From Lichenihabitans sp033947565 (GTDB lineage Bacteria > Pseudomonadota > Alphaproteobacteria > Rhizobiales > Beijerinckiaceae): 64,000 bases of DNA. The stretch covers positions 35,718 through 99,717 of the forward strand of contig NZ_JARPVX010000009.1 in the NCBI RefSeq assembly GCF_033947565.1, written 5' to 3'. The notes under the pieces are model-generated. The model worked only from the letters and a program-made list of their open reading frames with translations, did not search any database and had not been told where the DNA came from. Positions 55,339 to 64,000 of this stretch are shown here, in pieces. Within the stretch, counting starts at the first letter, position 1. Each line of letters starts with the position of its first letter. The position numbers and the translations under genes were made by a program.

Positions 55339-57603
55339 ATGGCCAAGACGCCCGCGCCGCCCTCCACACCGCTGACACCGCCCGAACCGATCGAGGTCGG
55401 GCTGCGGGACGCGTTGGAGGAGCGCTACCTCGCTTATGCGCTGTCGACCATCATGGGGCGCGCTCTGCCGGATGCCCGCGACGGGCTGAAGCCGGTGCAC
55501 CGCCGCATCCTGTATGGCATGCAGGTGTTGCGGCTCGATCCCGCCACGGCGTTCAAGAAATGCGCCAAGATCGTCGGCGACGTGATGGGTGACTTCCACC
55601 CGCATGGCGACCAGGCCATCTACGATGCGCTGGTGCGTCTCGCGCAGGATTTCTCGTCGCGCTATCCGCTGGTCGATGGCCAGGGCAATTTCGGCAATAT
55701 CGACGGCGACCCGGCCGCCGCCTACCGCTACACCGAGGCCCGCCTCACCACCACGGCCAAGCTGCTGCTCGAAGGCATCGACGACGATGCGATCGATTTT
55801 CGCGAGAATTATTCCGGCGACAAGCAGGAGCCCATCGTGCTGCCGGCCGCCTTCCCGAACCTGCTGGCCAACGGCTCGCAGGGCATCGCGGTCGGCATGG
55901 CGACCTCGATCCCGCCCCACAATCTGGCGGAACTGTGCAGCGCCGCGTTGTTGTTGATCGACAAGCCGGACGCCACGGCGGCCGACCTGCTCGAGCATGT
56001 CCAGGGACCGGACTTCCCGACCGGCGGCATCGTGGTCGATTCCAAGGCGTCGATCCTCGACAGCTACCGCACCGGCCGCGGCGGCTTCCGGGTGCGGGCG
56101 CGCTGGACCCAGGAGGATGGGCCCAAGGGGGCCTGGGTCGTGGTCATCACCGAGATCCCCTATGGGGTGCAGAAATCGCGGCTGATCGAGAAGCTGGCCG
56201 AACTGCTGAACGACAAGAAGCTGCCGCTGGTGGCCGACTTGCGGGACGAATCGACCGAGGACGTGCGGGTCGTCATCGAGCCGCGCACCCGCAGCGTGTC
56301 GCCCGCCATGATGATGGAAAGCCTGTTCCGGCTGAGCGAGCTCGAAACCCGGGTGCCGCTCAACATGAACGTGCTGGTCGACGGCATCGTGCCGCGCGTC
56401 GTCGGGCTGCCCGAGGCGCTGAAGCAATGGATCGACCACCGCCGTACGGTGCTGTTGCGCCGCTCGCGCCACCGCCGTCAGCAGATCGAGCACCGGCTCG
56501 AGGTGCTGGCCGGCATGATCGTGGTGTTCCTCAACCTCGATGAGGTGATCCGCATCATCCGCGAGGAGGATCAACCGAAGCCGGCCCTGATCGCGCGCTT
56601 CGGGCTGACGGATCTGCAGGCCGACTACATCCTCGACACGCGGCTGCGTAGCCTGCGTCGGCTCGAGGAAATGCAGTTGCGGGCCGAACACGACAAGCTC
56701 GTGCGAGAGCGCGACGCCATCGACGCGCTGCTCGACAGCGAGGCCGCGCAATGGAAGAGCATCACCAAGCAAATCAGGGACATCCGCAAGGCCTATGGGC
56801 CCGATACGGCGATCGGCCGGCGTCGCACCTCGTTCGAGGATGCGCCCGAGATCCACGCGGTGGCGTTGAGCGAGGCGCTGACCGAACGCGAGCCCATCAC
56901 GGTGCTGGTGTCGGCCAAGGGCTGGATTCGCGCCATGAAGGGCCATGTGGCCGATCTGGCGGGCGTCAGCTTCAAGGGCGACGACACGCTGCGTACCTCG
57001 TTCTTCACCGAGTCGACGGCGCGGCTGATCGTGTTGGCCACCGACGGCAAGGCTTTTACGATCGAGGCCGCGAAGCTGCCGGGTGGCCGCGGCGCCGGTG
57101 AACCGATCCGCCTGATGGCCGACCTCGATGAGGCCGAGGACGTGGTGGCGGTGCTACCCTACGGGCCCGGCACCTCCCTGCTGATCGCCGCAAGCGACGG
57201 TCGTGGCTTCGTGGTGTCGCAGGACGATCTGATGTCGGGCACCCGCAAGGGCAGGGGCGTCATGGGCGTCGACAAACCGGGGCGCTTGAAACTCGTCACT
57301 GCGGTGCCGGGGGGCGCCGACCATGTCGCCACGATCGGCGACAACCGCAAGCTGCTGGTGCTGCCCTTGTCCCAGGTGGCCCAGATGACGCGCGGCAAGG
57401 GCATGCGGCTGCAGCGCTTCAAGGACGGGGGCCTGTCGGACGCCAAGGTTTTCGCGCTCGGGGACGGGTTGACCTGGAAGGACACATCCGGGCGCATCTG
57501 GACCGTCAAGGGCGATGATTTGTTGCCCTGGATCGGCAATCGCGGCGAAGCCGGCCGGTTGCCGCCGAAGGGGTTTCCGCGGAACAACATGTTCAGCGGC
57601 TAA
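55339..57603 (+). CDS. parC: DNA topoisomerase IV subunit A
   Basis: The 754-aa type II topoisomerase subunit decatenates daughter chromosomes. The quinolone-region GDFHPHGDQAIYDALVRLAQ (part) and active-site Tyr in YRYTEAR are present. It is assigned to ParC rather than GyrA because it lacks the GyrA-box length and has ParC-like AMPDARDGLKPVHR context (here ALPDARDGLKPVHR). The C-terminal beta-pinwheel repeats end at RNNMFSG. Confidence 0.93.
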   Translation: MAKTPAPPSTPLTPPEPIEVGLRDALEERYLAYALSTIMGRALPDARDGLKPVHRRILYGMQVLRLDPATAFKKCAKIVGDVMGDFHPHGDQAIYDALVRLAQDFSSRYPLVDGQGNFGNIDGDPAAAYRYTEARLTTTAKLLLEGIDDDAIDFRENYSGDKQEPIVLPAAFPNLLANGSQGIAVGMATSIPPHNLAELCSAALLLIDKPDATAADLLEHVQGPDFPTGGIVVDSKASILDSYRTGRGGFRVRARWTQEDGPKGAWVVVITEIPYGVQKSRLIEKLAELLNDKKLPLVADLRDESTEDVRVVIEPRTRSVSPAMMMESLFRLSELETRVPLNMNVLVDGIVPRVVGLPEALKQWIDHRRTVLLRRSRHRRQQIEHRLEVLAGMIVVFLNLDEVIRIIREEDQPKPALIARFGLTDLQADYILDTRLRSLRRLEEMQLRAEHDKLVRERDAIDALLDSEAAQWKSITKQIRDIRKAYGPDTAIGRRRTSFEDAPEIHAVALSEALTEREPITVLVSAKGWIRAMKGHVADLAGVSFKGDDTLRTSFFTESTARLIVLATDGKAFTIEAAKLPGGRGAGEPIRLMADLDEAEDVVAVLPYGPGTSLLIAASDGRGFVVSQDDLMSGTRKGRGVMGVDKPGRLKLVTAVPGGADHVATIGDNRKLLVLPLSQVAQMTRGKGMRLQRFKDGGLSDAKVFALGDGLTWKDTSGRIWTVKGDDLLPWIGNRGEAGRLPPKGFPRNNMFSG

Positions 57604-57618
57604 CCGGGCGCCGTCTGG

Positions 57619-59376
57619 TCAGAACTCTTCCCAGGCGTCAGGCTCGGGTGCTCGCGGGGCCCCGTTGGCGACGCGGCGCAGAACAGGGGCATGGCTGCGC
57701 CGGCCACCTGTTGCAGCCCCGGTAGGCGCCGCTTTGGTCGGGCCGAGGTGGAACTGCATCACCTGCCCGGACACTTGTTCGGTCACGGTGACGAGCGATT
57801 GCGCCGCGGCGCTGGTTTCCTCCACCATGGCGGCATTCTGCTGGGTCAGCTTGTCCATCTGGCCCATGGCGTCGTTGATGTCGTGCAAGGCCCGCGCTTG
57901 TTCTTCGGATTCGCTCGCGATGGTGGCGACGGCCCCGTTGATCTCTCCCACCCGGTGCAGGATCACGCCGAGCGAGTCGCCGGTCTGGGCCACCAGAGCA
58001 ACGCCCTTGGCCACGTGGGCACTCGATTGCGAGATCAGGTCCTTGATCTCCTTGGCGGCCTGGGCGGAGCGCTGCGCCAGGGCCCTCACCTCCGACGCCA
58101 CCACGGCGAAGCCGCGACCGGCTTCCCCGGCCCGGGCCGCTTCGACGCCGGCATTCAGCGCCAGCAGGTTGGTCTGGAAAGCGATCTCGTCGATGACGCC
58201 GATGATGGTGCCGATCTGCCGAGCCGAACCCTCGATGTGGCTCATGGCTTCGACCGTGGCGTGCACCACGGCGGCACCCTGCTTGGCTTCGGCATCGGCG
58301 CTGGCCGCGATGCGCCGGGTGCCGGCGGCGGTCTCGGCCGTGCGCTTGATGGTGCCGGTGATCTCGTCCAGCGCCGCGACGGTTTCCTCGAGAGTCGCGG
58401 CCTGTCGCTCCGTGCGTCGGGCGAGGTCGTTCGATGCGGTCGCGATCTCGCTGGCACTGGCGTGCATGCTGCGCATGCCGCCGTCGATATCGGTCAGGGT
58501 GGCGTGCAGCGTGCCGCGGGCGACGTTGAAGTCGCTGCGGAGCGTCTCGAAGGCGGCGCCGAACGGTTCCTCGATGGGCGCGTCGAGCTTCTTGCCGGCG
58601 AGGTTTGCCAGGCCAGCGCCGATCTTGGTGAGGTCGGTAATGTCGGTGGCGAACTTAACCACCTTCATGACGCGACCGTCGAGGTCCAGAACCGGATTAT
58701 AGGAGGCGCTGATCCACACCGGCTTGCCGTCGCATCGCAGCCGTCGGAACGAGGTCGCGACCGCGGTGCCCCGCCGCAACGTGTCCCAGAACGCGTGATA
58801 ATCGGGGGTATTGCGGAGGGCGGGCTCGATGAACAGGCTATGGTGCTGGCCGACCACCTCCTCGAGCCGGTACCCCAGAAGGTCGAGCAGGATCGGGTTG
58901 GCCGTGATGATCTCGCCGTTCGGCTTGAACTCGATGACGGCCTGGACGCGCGACAGGGCTTCGAGTTTGGCCTCGGCCTCGACGGCCTTCAGCTTCGCGT
59001 CCGTGATGACGCTCGCGACCTTGACGATCCGGCGCACCTTGCCGTGGCGGTCGAGCACCGGGTTGTAACTCGCCTGGATCCAGACCGGCGCGCCGGATTT
59101 GGCCATGCGCTTGTATTCGCCCGCCGCATAATTGCCGGCGCCGAGCTGCTGCCAGAAGACGGCATAGGCCGCGCCCTGTGCCTCGGCCTCGTCCATGAAG
59201 ATGCGGTGGTGGCGCCCCTTGATGTCATCGAGCCGATAGCCGAGGGCGGCGCAGAAGTTGGCATTGGCCCGGAGCACGATCCCGGTGGCGTCGAACTCGA
59301 TCGTGGCCAGCGACCGGTCGAGCGCCTGGAGCACCGAAGCTGCATCGATCCCACGAGATGAGCCAAATGCCAGCAT
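57619..59376 (-). CDS. Soluble methyl-accepting chemotaxis protein with two PAS domains
   Basis: The 585-aa protein has two successive PAS domains (about residues 10-110 and 130-235), no transmembrane segment, a short linker, and a signalling domain (about 290-560) with the hairpin tip EIAFQTNLLALNAGVEAARA. Each PAS has a SYNPVLD turn and an FxDITD-like end. The C-terminus is DAWEEF, a WxxF motif like the CheR-docking pentapeptide. It is a cytoplasmic chemoreceptor, possibly for redox or an internal metabolite. It converges with parC. Confidence 0.92.
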   Translation of the reverse strand: MLAFGSSRGIDAASVLQALDRSLATIEFDATGIVLRANANFCAALGYRLDDIKGRHHRIFMDEAEAQGAAYAVFWQQLGAGNYAAGEYKRMAKSGAPVWIQASYNPVLDRHGKVRRIVKVASVITDAKLKAVEAEAKLEALSRVQAVIEFKPNGEIITANPILLDLLGYRLEEVVGQHHSLFIEPALRNTPDYHAFWDTLRRGTAVATSFRRLRCDGKPVWISASYNPVLDLDGRVMKVVKFATDITDLTKIGAGLANLAGKKLDAPIEEPFGAAFETLRSDFNVARGTLHATLTDIDGGMRSMHASASEIATASNDLARRTERQAATLEETVAALDEITGTIKRTAETAAGTRRIAASADAEAKQGAAVVHATVEAMSHIEGSARQIGTIIGVIDEIAFQTNLLALNAGVEAARAGEAGRGFAVVASEVRALAQRSAQAAKEIKDLISQSSAHVAKGVALVAQTGDSLGVILHRVGEINGAVATIASESEEQARALHDINDAMGQMDKLTQQNAAMVEETSAAAQSLVTVTEQVSGQVMQFHLGPTKAAPTGAATGGRRSHAPVLRRVANGAPRAPEPDAWEEF

Positions 59377-59400
59377 TGAAACCGCGCCCCAACAACTTGG

Positions 59401-59424
59401 ACGAGAACGTATGTTCGTTCTCGT
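59401..59424. promoter_or_regulatory. 9-bp dyad upstream of the chemoreceptor gene
   Basis: Arms ACGAGAACG (59401-59409) and CGTTCTCGT (59416-59424) flank a 6-base spacer; it starts 25 bases upstream of the MCP start codon (59376, minus strand). The core GAAC-N4-GTTC is a short dyad but does not fit the alphaproteobacterial LexA box (GTTC-N7-GTTC). It is a good candidate operator of unknown specificity. Confidence 0.4.
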
Positions 59425-59544
59425 TGTGGAGGATCGTGACGGTCGGTTCCTAACAATTCGCAAAATCGAGGGTTAGGGCCAAGAGCCTGGGCGCTTGTAT
59501 TTGCGATTACCGTGGGAGGGTATCGGTGCCCAGGTCCGACCGCG

Positions 59545-60291
59545 TCAGCCGGCGCGATTCCAGCCGTTCGATCCAAGCCGCTCCTGAGGCAGGAAGCGCG
59601 CCTTGTAGCCCATCTTGCGCGAGCCCTCGACCCAATAACCGAGGTAAAGGTGCGGAAGCCGCCGGGCGCGCGCACGGGCAATGTGATCCAGGATCATGAA
59701 GGTCCCGAGCGAGCGGTCGGCCTGCTCCGGATCGTAGAACGAGTAGACCATCGACAGGCCATCGGCCAGGACGTCGGTCACGCAGAGCGCCACCAGAGCG
59801 CCGATGCCGCGTCCGGTAAAGCCCGAATCCGGACCGCGGCGGCGGTATTCGATCAGCCGCGTCTCGACGTGGCTGTCCTCGATCATCATGGCGTAGTCGA
59901 GGATGCTCATGTCGGCCATGCCGCCCTCGGCATGGCGGGTCCCGAGATAATCGCGGAACAGGCTGTATTGCTCCGAGGTGGGACGCGGTTCGACGGGATG
60001 GCCGATCAGGTCGGCGTTGCGATCGAGCACCCGGCGGAAGCTTTTGCCCGGTGTGAAATCGTCTACACAGACACGGACCGAGACGCAGGCCCGGCAGCCC
60101 TCGCAGGCGGGCCGGTAGGCGATCGTCTGCGAACGGCGGAACCCGGATTGGGTCAGCGTGTCGTTCAGCCCCGTGGCACGTCGGCCGATCAGATGGGTGA
60201 AGACCTTCCGCTCCTCCCGCCCCGGCAGGTAGGGGCAGGGCGAGGGCGCCGTAAGGTAGAATTGCGGCGCATCGCGGGGTTCACGCGTCAC
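59545..60291 (-). CDS. bpt: Aspartate/glutamate leucyltransferase (arginyltransferase family)
   Basis: This 248-aa enzyme adds Leu to N-terminal Asp/Glu of proteins, marking them for ClpS/ClpAP degradation. The N-terminal YRPACEGCRACVSVRV with conserved Cys, and the catalytic-domain segments FYDPE and LYLGYWV, are diagnostic. It follows the RDD protein gene on the same strand. Confidence 0.94.
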   Translation of the reverse strand: MTREPRDAPQFYLTAPSPCPYLPGREERKVFTHLIGRRATGLNDTLTQSGFRRSQTIAYRPACEGCRACVSVRVCVDDFTPGKSFRRVLDRNADLIGHPVEPRPTSEQYSLFRDYLGTRHAEGGMADMSILDYAMMIEDSHVETRLIEYRRRGPDSGFTGRGIGALVALCVTDVLADGLSMVYSFYDPEQADRSLGTFMILDHIARARARRLPHLYLGYWVEGSRKMGYKARFLPQERLGSNGWNRAG

Positions 60292-60361
60292 GCGGGAGGT
60301 TCCTGTTGCGGGTCATACGGAGGCTAGCACCTCTGCCGAGGCGCGTCAGTGGTCGCCTTCG

Positions 60362-60838
60362 TCAAATTCGACGCACCACGATGACGTCCGCCATCACGTC
60401 GTGGAGGCAGCGCTTGTCTTCGGAAAACAGCGTCCACAGGAACACCGGCGGAAACATCCAGCTGAAGTAAAACAACACCGCATGCAGCGCCGCCGCCAGA
60501 AACGTCACCGGCTGGCCGGCGCGGCTGGTCCGCATCTCGAGATCCATCAGCCGCATGCCGGGCGTCGCCATATTGCGGCCCGAAACGTTGAGGCCGTTGT
60601 AGAAGAAGGCCACGAAAGGGAACAGTGGCGGCAACAGCACCAGCGACAGGCCGAAGGTGACGATCAACAACACGAGCCACAGGCCGAACGACAGGATCGA
60701 CACCGCCGTGAGGTCGAGGGCAAGGGCCAGCAGCCGGCGCCGGCGCACGCCGGTTAGCGCCCCGGCTGGCAGCCCGGCACGATCGGTCATGCTGTAGGTC
60801 GGGGTGGACTGGGCCCAGCGCGAGAAGGTGTCGGTCAT
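60362..60838 (-). CDS. RDD-family membrane protein
   Basis: The 158-aa protein has three hydrophobic helices: one in the first 60 residues, then the FLPPLFPFVAFFYNGLN and AALHAVLFYFSWMFPPVF regions. The RDD hallmark is RRRLLALALD and TPGMRLMDLE. Function is unknown; some RDD proteins move ions. It lies between hemB (78-base gap) and bpt. Confidence 0.85.
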   Translation of the reverse strand: MTDTFSRWAQSTPTYSMTDRAGLPAGALTGVRRRRLLALALDLTAVSILSFGLWLVLLIVTFGLSLVLLPPLFPFVAFFYNGLNVSGRNMATPGMRLMDLEMRTSRAGQPVTFLAAALHAVLFYFSWMFPPVFLWTLFSEDKRCLHDVMADVIVVRRI

Positions 60839-60916
60839 CGGGAGGTCCCGGTTGGCGGCGATCTCCCCTATGTGGATGCAGCCTTGGGAGCCCGCAAGGC
60901 CGGGGCGTTGCGGGGT

Positions 60917-61957
60917 TCAGCCAGCCCGCAGCAAGGTGGCGAGGGCCGGGGCGAAATAGGTCAGCACGCCACGGGCCCCGGCGCGCTTGAAGGCCGTCAA
61001 GCTTTCCATCATGGCGCGCTCGCCGTCGATCCAGCCGTTTCGGGCGGCCCCGGCCAGCATCGCGTATTCGCCAGACACCTGATAGGCGAAGGTCGGCACC
61101 TCGAAGGTGTGGGCCACCCGGTGGATGATGTCGAGATAGGGCATGCCGGGCTTCACCATGATCATGTCGGCGCCCTCGGCGAGGTCGAGCGCCACCTCGT
61201 GCAGGGCTTCGGCGCCGTTGCCGGGGTCCATCTGATAGGTCCGCTTGTCGCCCTTCAGGGCCGCTTTGGTGCCGATCGCGTCGCGGAACGGGCCATAAAA
61301 GGCAGACGCGTATTTGGCCGCGTAGCTCATGATCTGCACGTGCTGGAACCCGTCCTGGTCGAGCCCGCGGCGGATCGCGCCGACGCGCCCGTCCATCATG
61401 TCGGACGGCGCGATGATGTCGGCCCCGGCCCGGGCCTGGGTCAGGGCCTGCTGGACCAGCACCGCCACCGTTTCGTCGTTGAGGATCACGTCGTCGCGCA
61501 GCAGGCCGTCGTGGCCATGGCTTGTATAGGGGTCGAGCGCCACGTCGGTGACGAGCCCGATGCCCGGCACGGCTTCGCGAATGGCGCGGCAGGCCTGGCA
61601 AACGAGGTTCTGGTCGTTCAAGGCTTCCGATCCGGTCGGATCGCGCAGGTCGGGATCTGTGAAGGGAAACAGCGCCAGGGCCGGGATGCCGAGGTTAAAG
61701 GCACGTTCGGCTTCCCGCACCACCTCGTCGACCGACAATCGCTCGACGCCCGGCATCGAGGACACGGGCTCGCGCTTGCGCGTGCCGGGGATGACGAACA
61801 GCGGCCAGATCAGATCGTCGGCCGTCAGCGTGGCTTCGCGGACGAGGCGTCGCGCCCAGTCGGACTTGCGGTTGCGTCGCGGGCGATGGATCAGGTCGAG
61901 GCCGGAAGCCGCATGGTCGCGGGATGGGGCCGACGGGAACGGGGTTCGGACACTCAT
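60917..61957 (-). CDS. hemB: Porphobilinogen synthase
   Basis: The 346-aa enzyme condenses two ALA molecules into porphobilinogen for haem and chlorophyll. Schiff-base Lys residues lie in IMSYAAKYASAFYGPF and VKPGMPYLD. The metal-binding stretch reads DVALDPYTSHGHDG, with Asp in place of the Zn-binding Cys residues, marking the Mg-dependent type known from rhizobia. Start 61957 is chosen by the family N-terminus; longer frames lack similarity. Confidence 0.95.
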   Translation of the reverse strand: MSVRTPFPSAPSRDHAASGLDLIHRPRRNRKSDWARRLVREATLTADDLIWPLFVIPGTRKREPVSSMPGVERLSVDEVVREAERAFNLGIPALALFPFTDPDLRDPTGSEALNDQNLVCQACRAIREAVPGIGLVTDVALDPYTSHGHDGLLRDDVILNDETVAVLVQQALTQARAGADIIAPSDMMDGRVGAIRRGLDQDGFQHVQIMSYAAKYASAFYGPFRDAIGTKAALKGDKRTYQMDPGNGAEALHEVALDLAEGADMIMVKPGMPYLDIIHRVAHTFEVPTFAYQVSGEYAMLAGAARNGWIDGERAMMESLTAFKRAGARGVLTYFAPALATLLRAG

Positions 61958-62286
61958 CGCGGGGCTCCGGTTCGAGTCACGGGACGCCGCCGATAGCCAG
62001 CTGCTGCGTGCGCCCCCAGGTCGCGAAAGGCTTGTCCGCGCCGCTTGTTCCCTAGCATGGGATGCCGGCTTTGCGAGAGCGAACGCGCGCGGCCGTGCGT
62101 TCCGGTGGGCTATCAAGCGAGGGCCAGCTGTTCTAGAGCCTGTCGACCCGTGCGGCGCCGATCGGCGCGCCGCCTGGATCAGGGAGGCGGGATGGGGCGG
62201 CTTGGCGCAACGGGCGAGCGGCGGGGCTGCCGTGCGAGAAGCTCCGGGCTCGGCGTCCAGGGCCTGGCGGACGCATGCCGCCGGCC
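61958..62286. other. Divergent region hemB / DUF6163 gene
   Basis: About 330 bases without a convincing ORF, although composition keeps frames open. A perfect 14-bp palindrome GCGCCGATCGGCGC sits at 62155-62168. Promoters of both genes should be here; no motif was matched. Confidence 0.45.
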
Positions 62287-62745
62287 ATGATGGCGAAGCG
62301 AAGCTCCGACCGGCCGTTGCAGATCCGCGGGCCGGCGCCGCCGATCCGGCTCGGCAGCCAGGTCGCCGGAACGCGCAGCCGGCTCGACACGCTTCGGGTC
62401 GTCCTGGCGCGCGGCATTGCCGTGGTGTGGCTGTTCGAGGGCGCCCAGCACTGGCTCGGCGTGTTGACCGGCGCGGCCATCTCCTATCTTCCGGCCGCCT
62501 CGCCGCTGCATATCGCCGGCCTGTTCTTCTTCTGCATCCTGGATTTCGTCGCCGCCATCGGGCTGTGGCTCGTGACCCGCTGGGGCCTCGCCGTGTGGGG
62601 GGCGACACTGCTCGGGCACGGCCTTGCGCTCGTGTTGGCGCCGGGCTTCTTCGCCGATCCCGTGCTGCTGCTCGGCGTCGATTCCGTCCTGCTGGCCGGC
62701 TACGCAGCCTTGGCCTGGGCCTCCTCGCGGCGCGACGACGCGTGA
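62287..62745 (+). CDS. DUF6163-like membrane protein
   Basis: The 152-aa protein has a basic N-terminus and four transmembrane helices (about residues 40-140). The stretch ARGIAVVWLFEGAQHWLGVL and the overall layout resemble the small membrane protein found next to hemB in many rhizobiales (DUF6163). Function is unknown. An ATG at 62275 is also in frame. Confidence 0.7.
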   Translation: MMAKRSSDRPLQIRGPAPPIRLGSQVAGTRSRLDTLRVVLARGIAVVWLFEGAQHWLGVLTGAAISYLPAASPLHIAGLFFFCILDFVAAIGLWLVTRWGLAVWGATLLGHGLALVLAPGFFADPVLLLGVDSVLLAGYAALAWASSRRDDA

Positions 62746-62755
62746 GGCCGACCGC

Positions 62756-64000
62756 TCAGGTGGTGCGCTCGAGCAGCGGCTGGGCGAGGTAGCGGCCCGG
62801 GGCCGGAACGCCCGGCAGCGTGAAGAAATAGCCGCCACCGACCGGCTTGATATATTCCTCGAGCGGCTCGCCGTTCAGCCGGTTCTGCACCGCGATGAAG
62901 CCGGCCGTGAGATCGGCCTGGAACGACACGAACAACAGGCCCATGTCGAGCTGCCCGGCCTTGGTGAGGCCGTTCGAGAAGTTGAAGGGCCGGCGCAGGA
63001 TCAAGGACGCATCGGTGTCGGGGCGACGCGGGTTGGCGAGCCGGATATGGGCGTCGAGCCGCACATTGAGCCCGTGCGGGTCGGCGGCATAATCGGGGGT
63101 GTCGCGTTCCCGCGCTTGTCCGAGCGGAGCGCCCTCCATCTTGTCGCGGCCGATGATGGATTCCTGCTCGCCGAGCGGCGTCCGGTCCCAGCGCTCGACC
63201 AACATGCGGATGATGCGGACGACCTGATAGGTCCCACCGGCGGTCCAGCCCGGCTCCGTCCCGCGGCCGCCCGTCCAGACGACCCGCTCCATCAGGCTTT
63301 CGTCGCGCGCATCGAGGTTGGCCGTGCCGTCCTTGAAGCCGAGCAGGTTGCGCACCGTGTCGCGGCCGAGCTTGCGCAAGGTGTGGGGCGGCAGGAAGCC
63401 CGGCATCTGCCAGCGCAGGCCGAGCAGGTCGGGCGTGTGCTTCACGATGTCCCGCAGCGCATGGATGTTGGTTTCGGCGGTGTTCGAGCAGATCTGCACC
63501 AGCAGGTCGCCGTGGCAGGCCGCTTCGTCGAGGGCGTCGTTGGGAAACTGGGCCATCGGCACGAGATGGGCCGGCTTCTCGCCCGCGAGCCCGAAGCGCT
63601 CGTCGAACAGCGAGGCGCCGAGGCTGACCGTGATCGTCAGATTGTCCGGGAACACCGCAGGGCCCATCAGGCCGGAATCGGCGGGCGGCAGCTTGCGGTC
63701 GAGCCGCTCCACCGGGCCGCCTTTCATCAGAAAGGCGATGCGCTCGGTCAGCAGCGTCATCAGGCGGGTGAGGTCGTCCTTGGTGTCGGCCAGCACGTCG
63801 AAGGCGACGAATAGCGCGGCGGCCGGCTGCGGCGTCAGGATCCCGGGCTGGTGAGGCCCGAAGAAGGGCTGCACCTGCTGCGTCCCATCGTCCTCGAAGG
63901 CGGGCTGCTGCTGGGCCGTCGGGGCCGGGGCCGCTTCCGCCCGCAGGCCGAAGGCGCCACCGGCGGCGCCGAGCCCGAGCAGCAGCCCGCCTTCGAGGAC
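62756..64000 (-). CDS. efeB: Dyp-type peroxidase (EfeB-like), 5' end cut by window edge
   Basis: At least 415 codons are visible, and the frame stays open to the right edge. The visible N-terminus (LLLGLGAAGGAFGLRAEA) is the hydrophobic end of a signal peptide, consistent with the Tat leader of EfeB. The peroxidase domain has the GFKDGTANL motif (GxxDG, distal Asp) and DAHIRLANPR with the proximal haem His. EfeB/YcdB proteins belong to the EfeUOB ferrous iron uptake system; EfeO would be expected beyond the edge. It converges with the DUF6163 gene. Confidence 0.88.
   Translation of the reverse strand, partial: VLEGGLLLGLGAAGGAFGLRAEAAPAPTAQQQPAFEDDGTQQVQPFFGPHQPGILTPQPAAALFVAFDVLADTKDDLTRLMTLLTERIAFLMKGGPVERLDRKLPPADSGLMGPAVFPDNLTITVSLGASLFDERFGLAGEKPAHLVPMAQFPNDALDEAACHGDLLVQICSNTAETNIHALRDIVKHTPDLLGLRWQMPGFLPPHTLRKLGRDTVRNLLGFKDGTANLDARDESLMERVVWTGGRGTEPGWTAGGTYQVVRIIRMLVERWDRTPLGEQESIIGRDKMEGAPLGQARERDTPDYAADPHGLNVRLDAHIRLANPRRPDTDASLILRRPFNFSNGLTKAGQLDMGLLFVSFQADLTAGFIAVQNRLNGEPLEEYIKPVGGGYFFTLPGVPAPGRYLAQPLLERTT

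Noticed and set aside
59401..59424. LexA/SOS box upstream of the chemoreceptor
   Set aside because: The alphaproteobacterial box is a GTTC-N7-GTTC direct repeat; the element here is an inverted GAAC-N4-GTTC.

Overview
The window is a GC-rich, densely coding stretch of an alphaproteobacterial chromosome. The gene families and their order point to the Hyphomicrobiales (Rhizobiales), perhaps a Beijerinckiaceae- or Methylobacteriaceae-like lineage. The evidence is a MucR/Ros-type regulator tail at the left edge, a hisB-DUF2628-hisH-hisA-hisF-hisE-coaA run, a (cytochrome bc1 chaperone)-DUF177-plsX-fabH-ihfA-merR block, one bifunctional Rsh enzyme next to rpoZ, a GCG_CRPN-type secreted peptide, a GT21 ceramide glucosyltransferase-like enzyme and a bpt gene near hemB. 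This is an inference from gene content; no 16S rRNA gene is present.

Layout. 1-1262: tail of a MucR-like gene, a strong bidirectional terminator and a TPR lipoprotein. 1263-6828: long leader, rpsA, a YegD-like Hsp70, sppA, ihfB and a LapA-type membrane protein. 6862-11439 (minus): coaA and the histidine operon, almost all with overlapping or abutting genes. 11581-12878: ispA and a small lipoprotein. 12985-15237: a visibly AT-richer island with a polytopic glycosyltransferase-like protein and a 62-aa ORF, lying between the 3' remnant of an outer-membrane protein gene and tRNA-Val(CAC). 15360-23052: gph, small secreted proteins, rpiA, a DUF2059 protein, gor, an MFS transporter and class II DAHP synthase. 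23122-27604 (minus): MerR, ihfA, fabH, plsX, DUF177 and bc1 chaperone. 27765-36978: bamE, H+-pyrophosphatase, small secreted peptide, PAP2 phosphatase, thiL and dnaE. 37052-45397: a 34-aa ORF, a REP-type palindrome, GT21 glycosyltransferase, tRNA-Pro(GGG), GST, hydrolase, slt, dapA, smpB and family 5 UDG. 45403-55122: NYN protein, rpoZ, rsh, pyrE, acpS, lepB, rnc, era, PilZ, L,D-transpeptidase, recO. 55339-64000: parC, a soluble chemoreceptor, bpt, RDD protein, hemB, DUF6163 protein and a Dyp-type peroxidase cut by the window edge.

Most of the window is core metabolism and information processing: histidine, aromatic amino acid, lysine, CoA, thiamine, haem, fatty acid/phospholipid and isoprenoid biosynthesis, ribosome function and rescue, stringent response, DNA replication and decatenation, and envelope maintenance. 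I found no CRISPR array, transposase, integrase, phage module, defence system or secondary-metabolite cluster, and I do not see a convincing new multi-gene system. The best candidates for something unusual are the tRNA-Val island, a possible small RNA ending in the terminator at 308-350, a perfect 30-bp inverted repeat, several intergenic dyads, and a few small ORFs.
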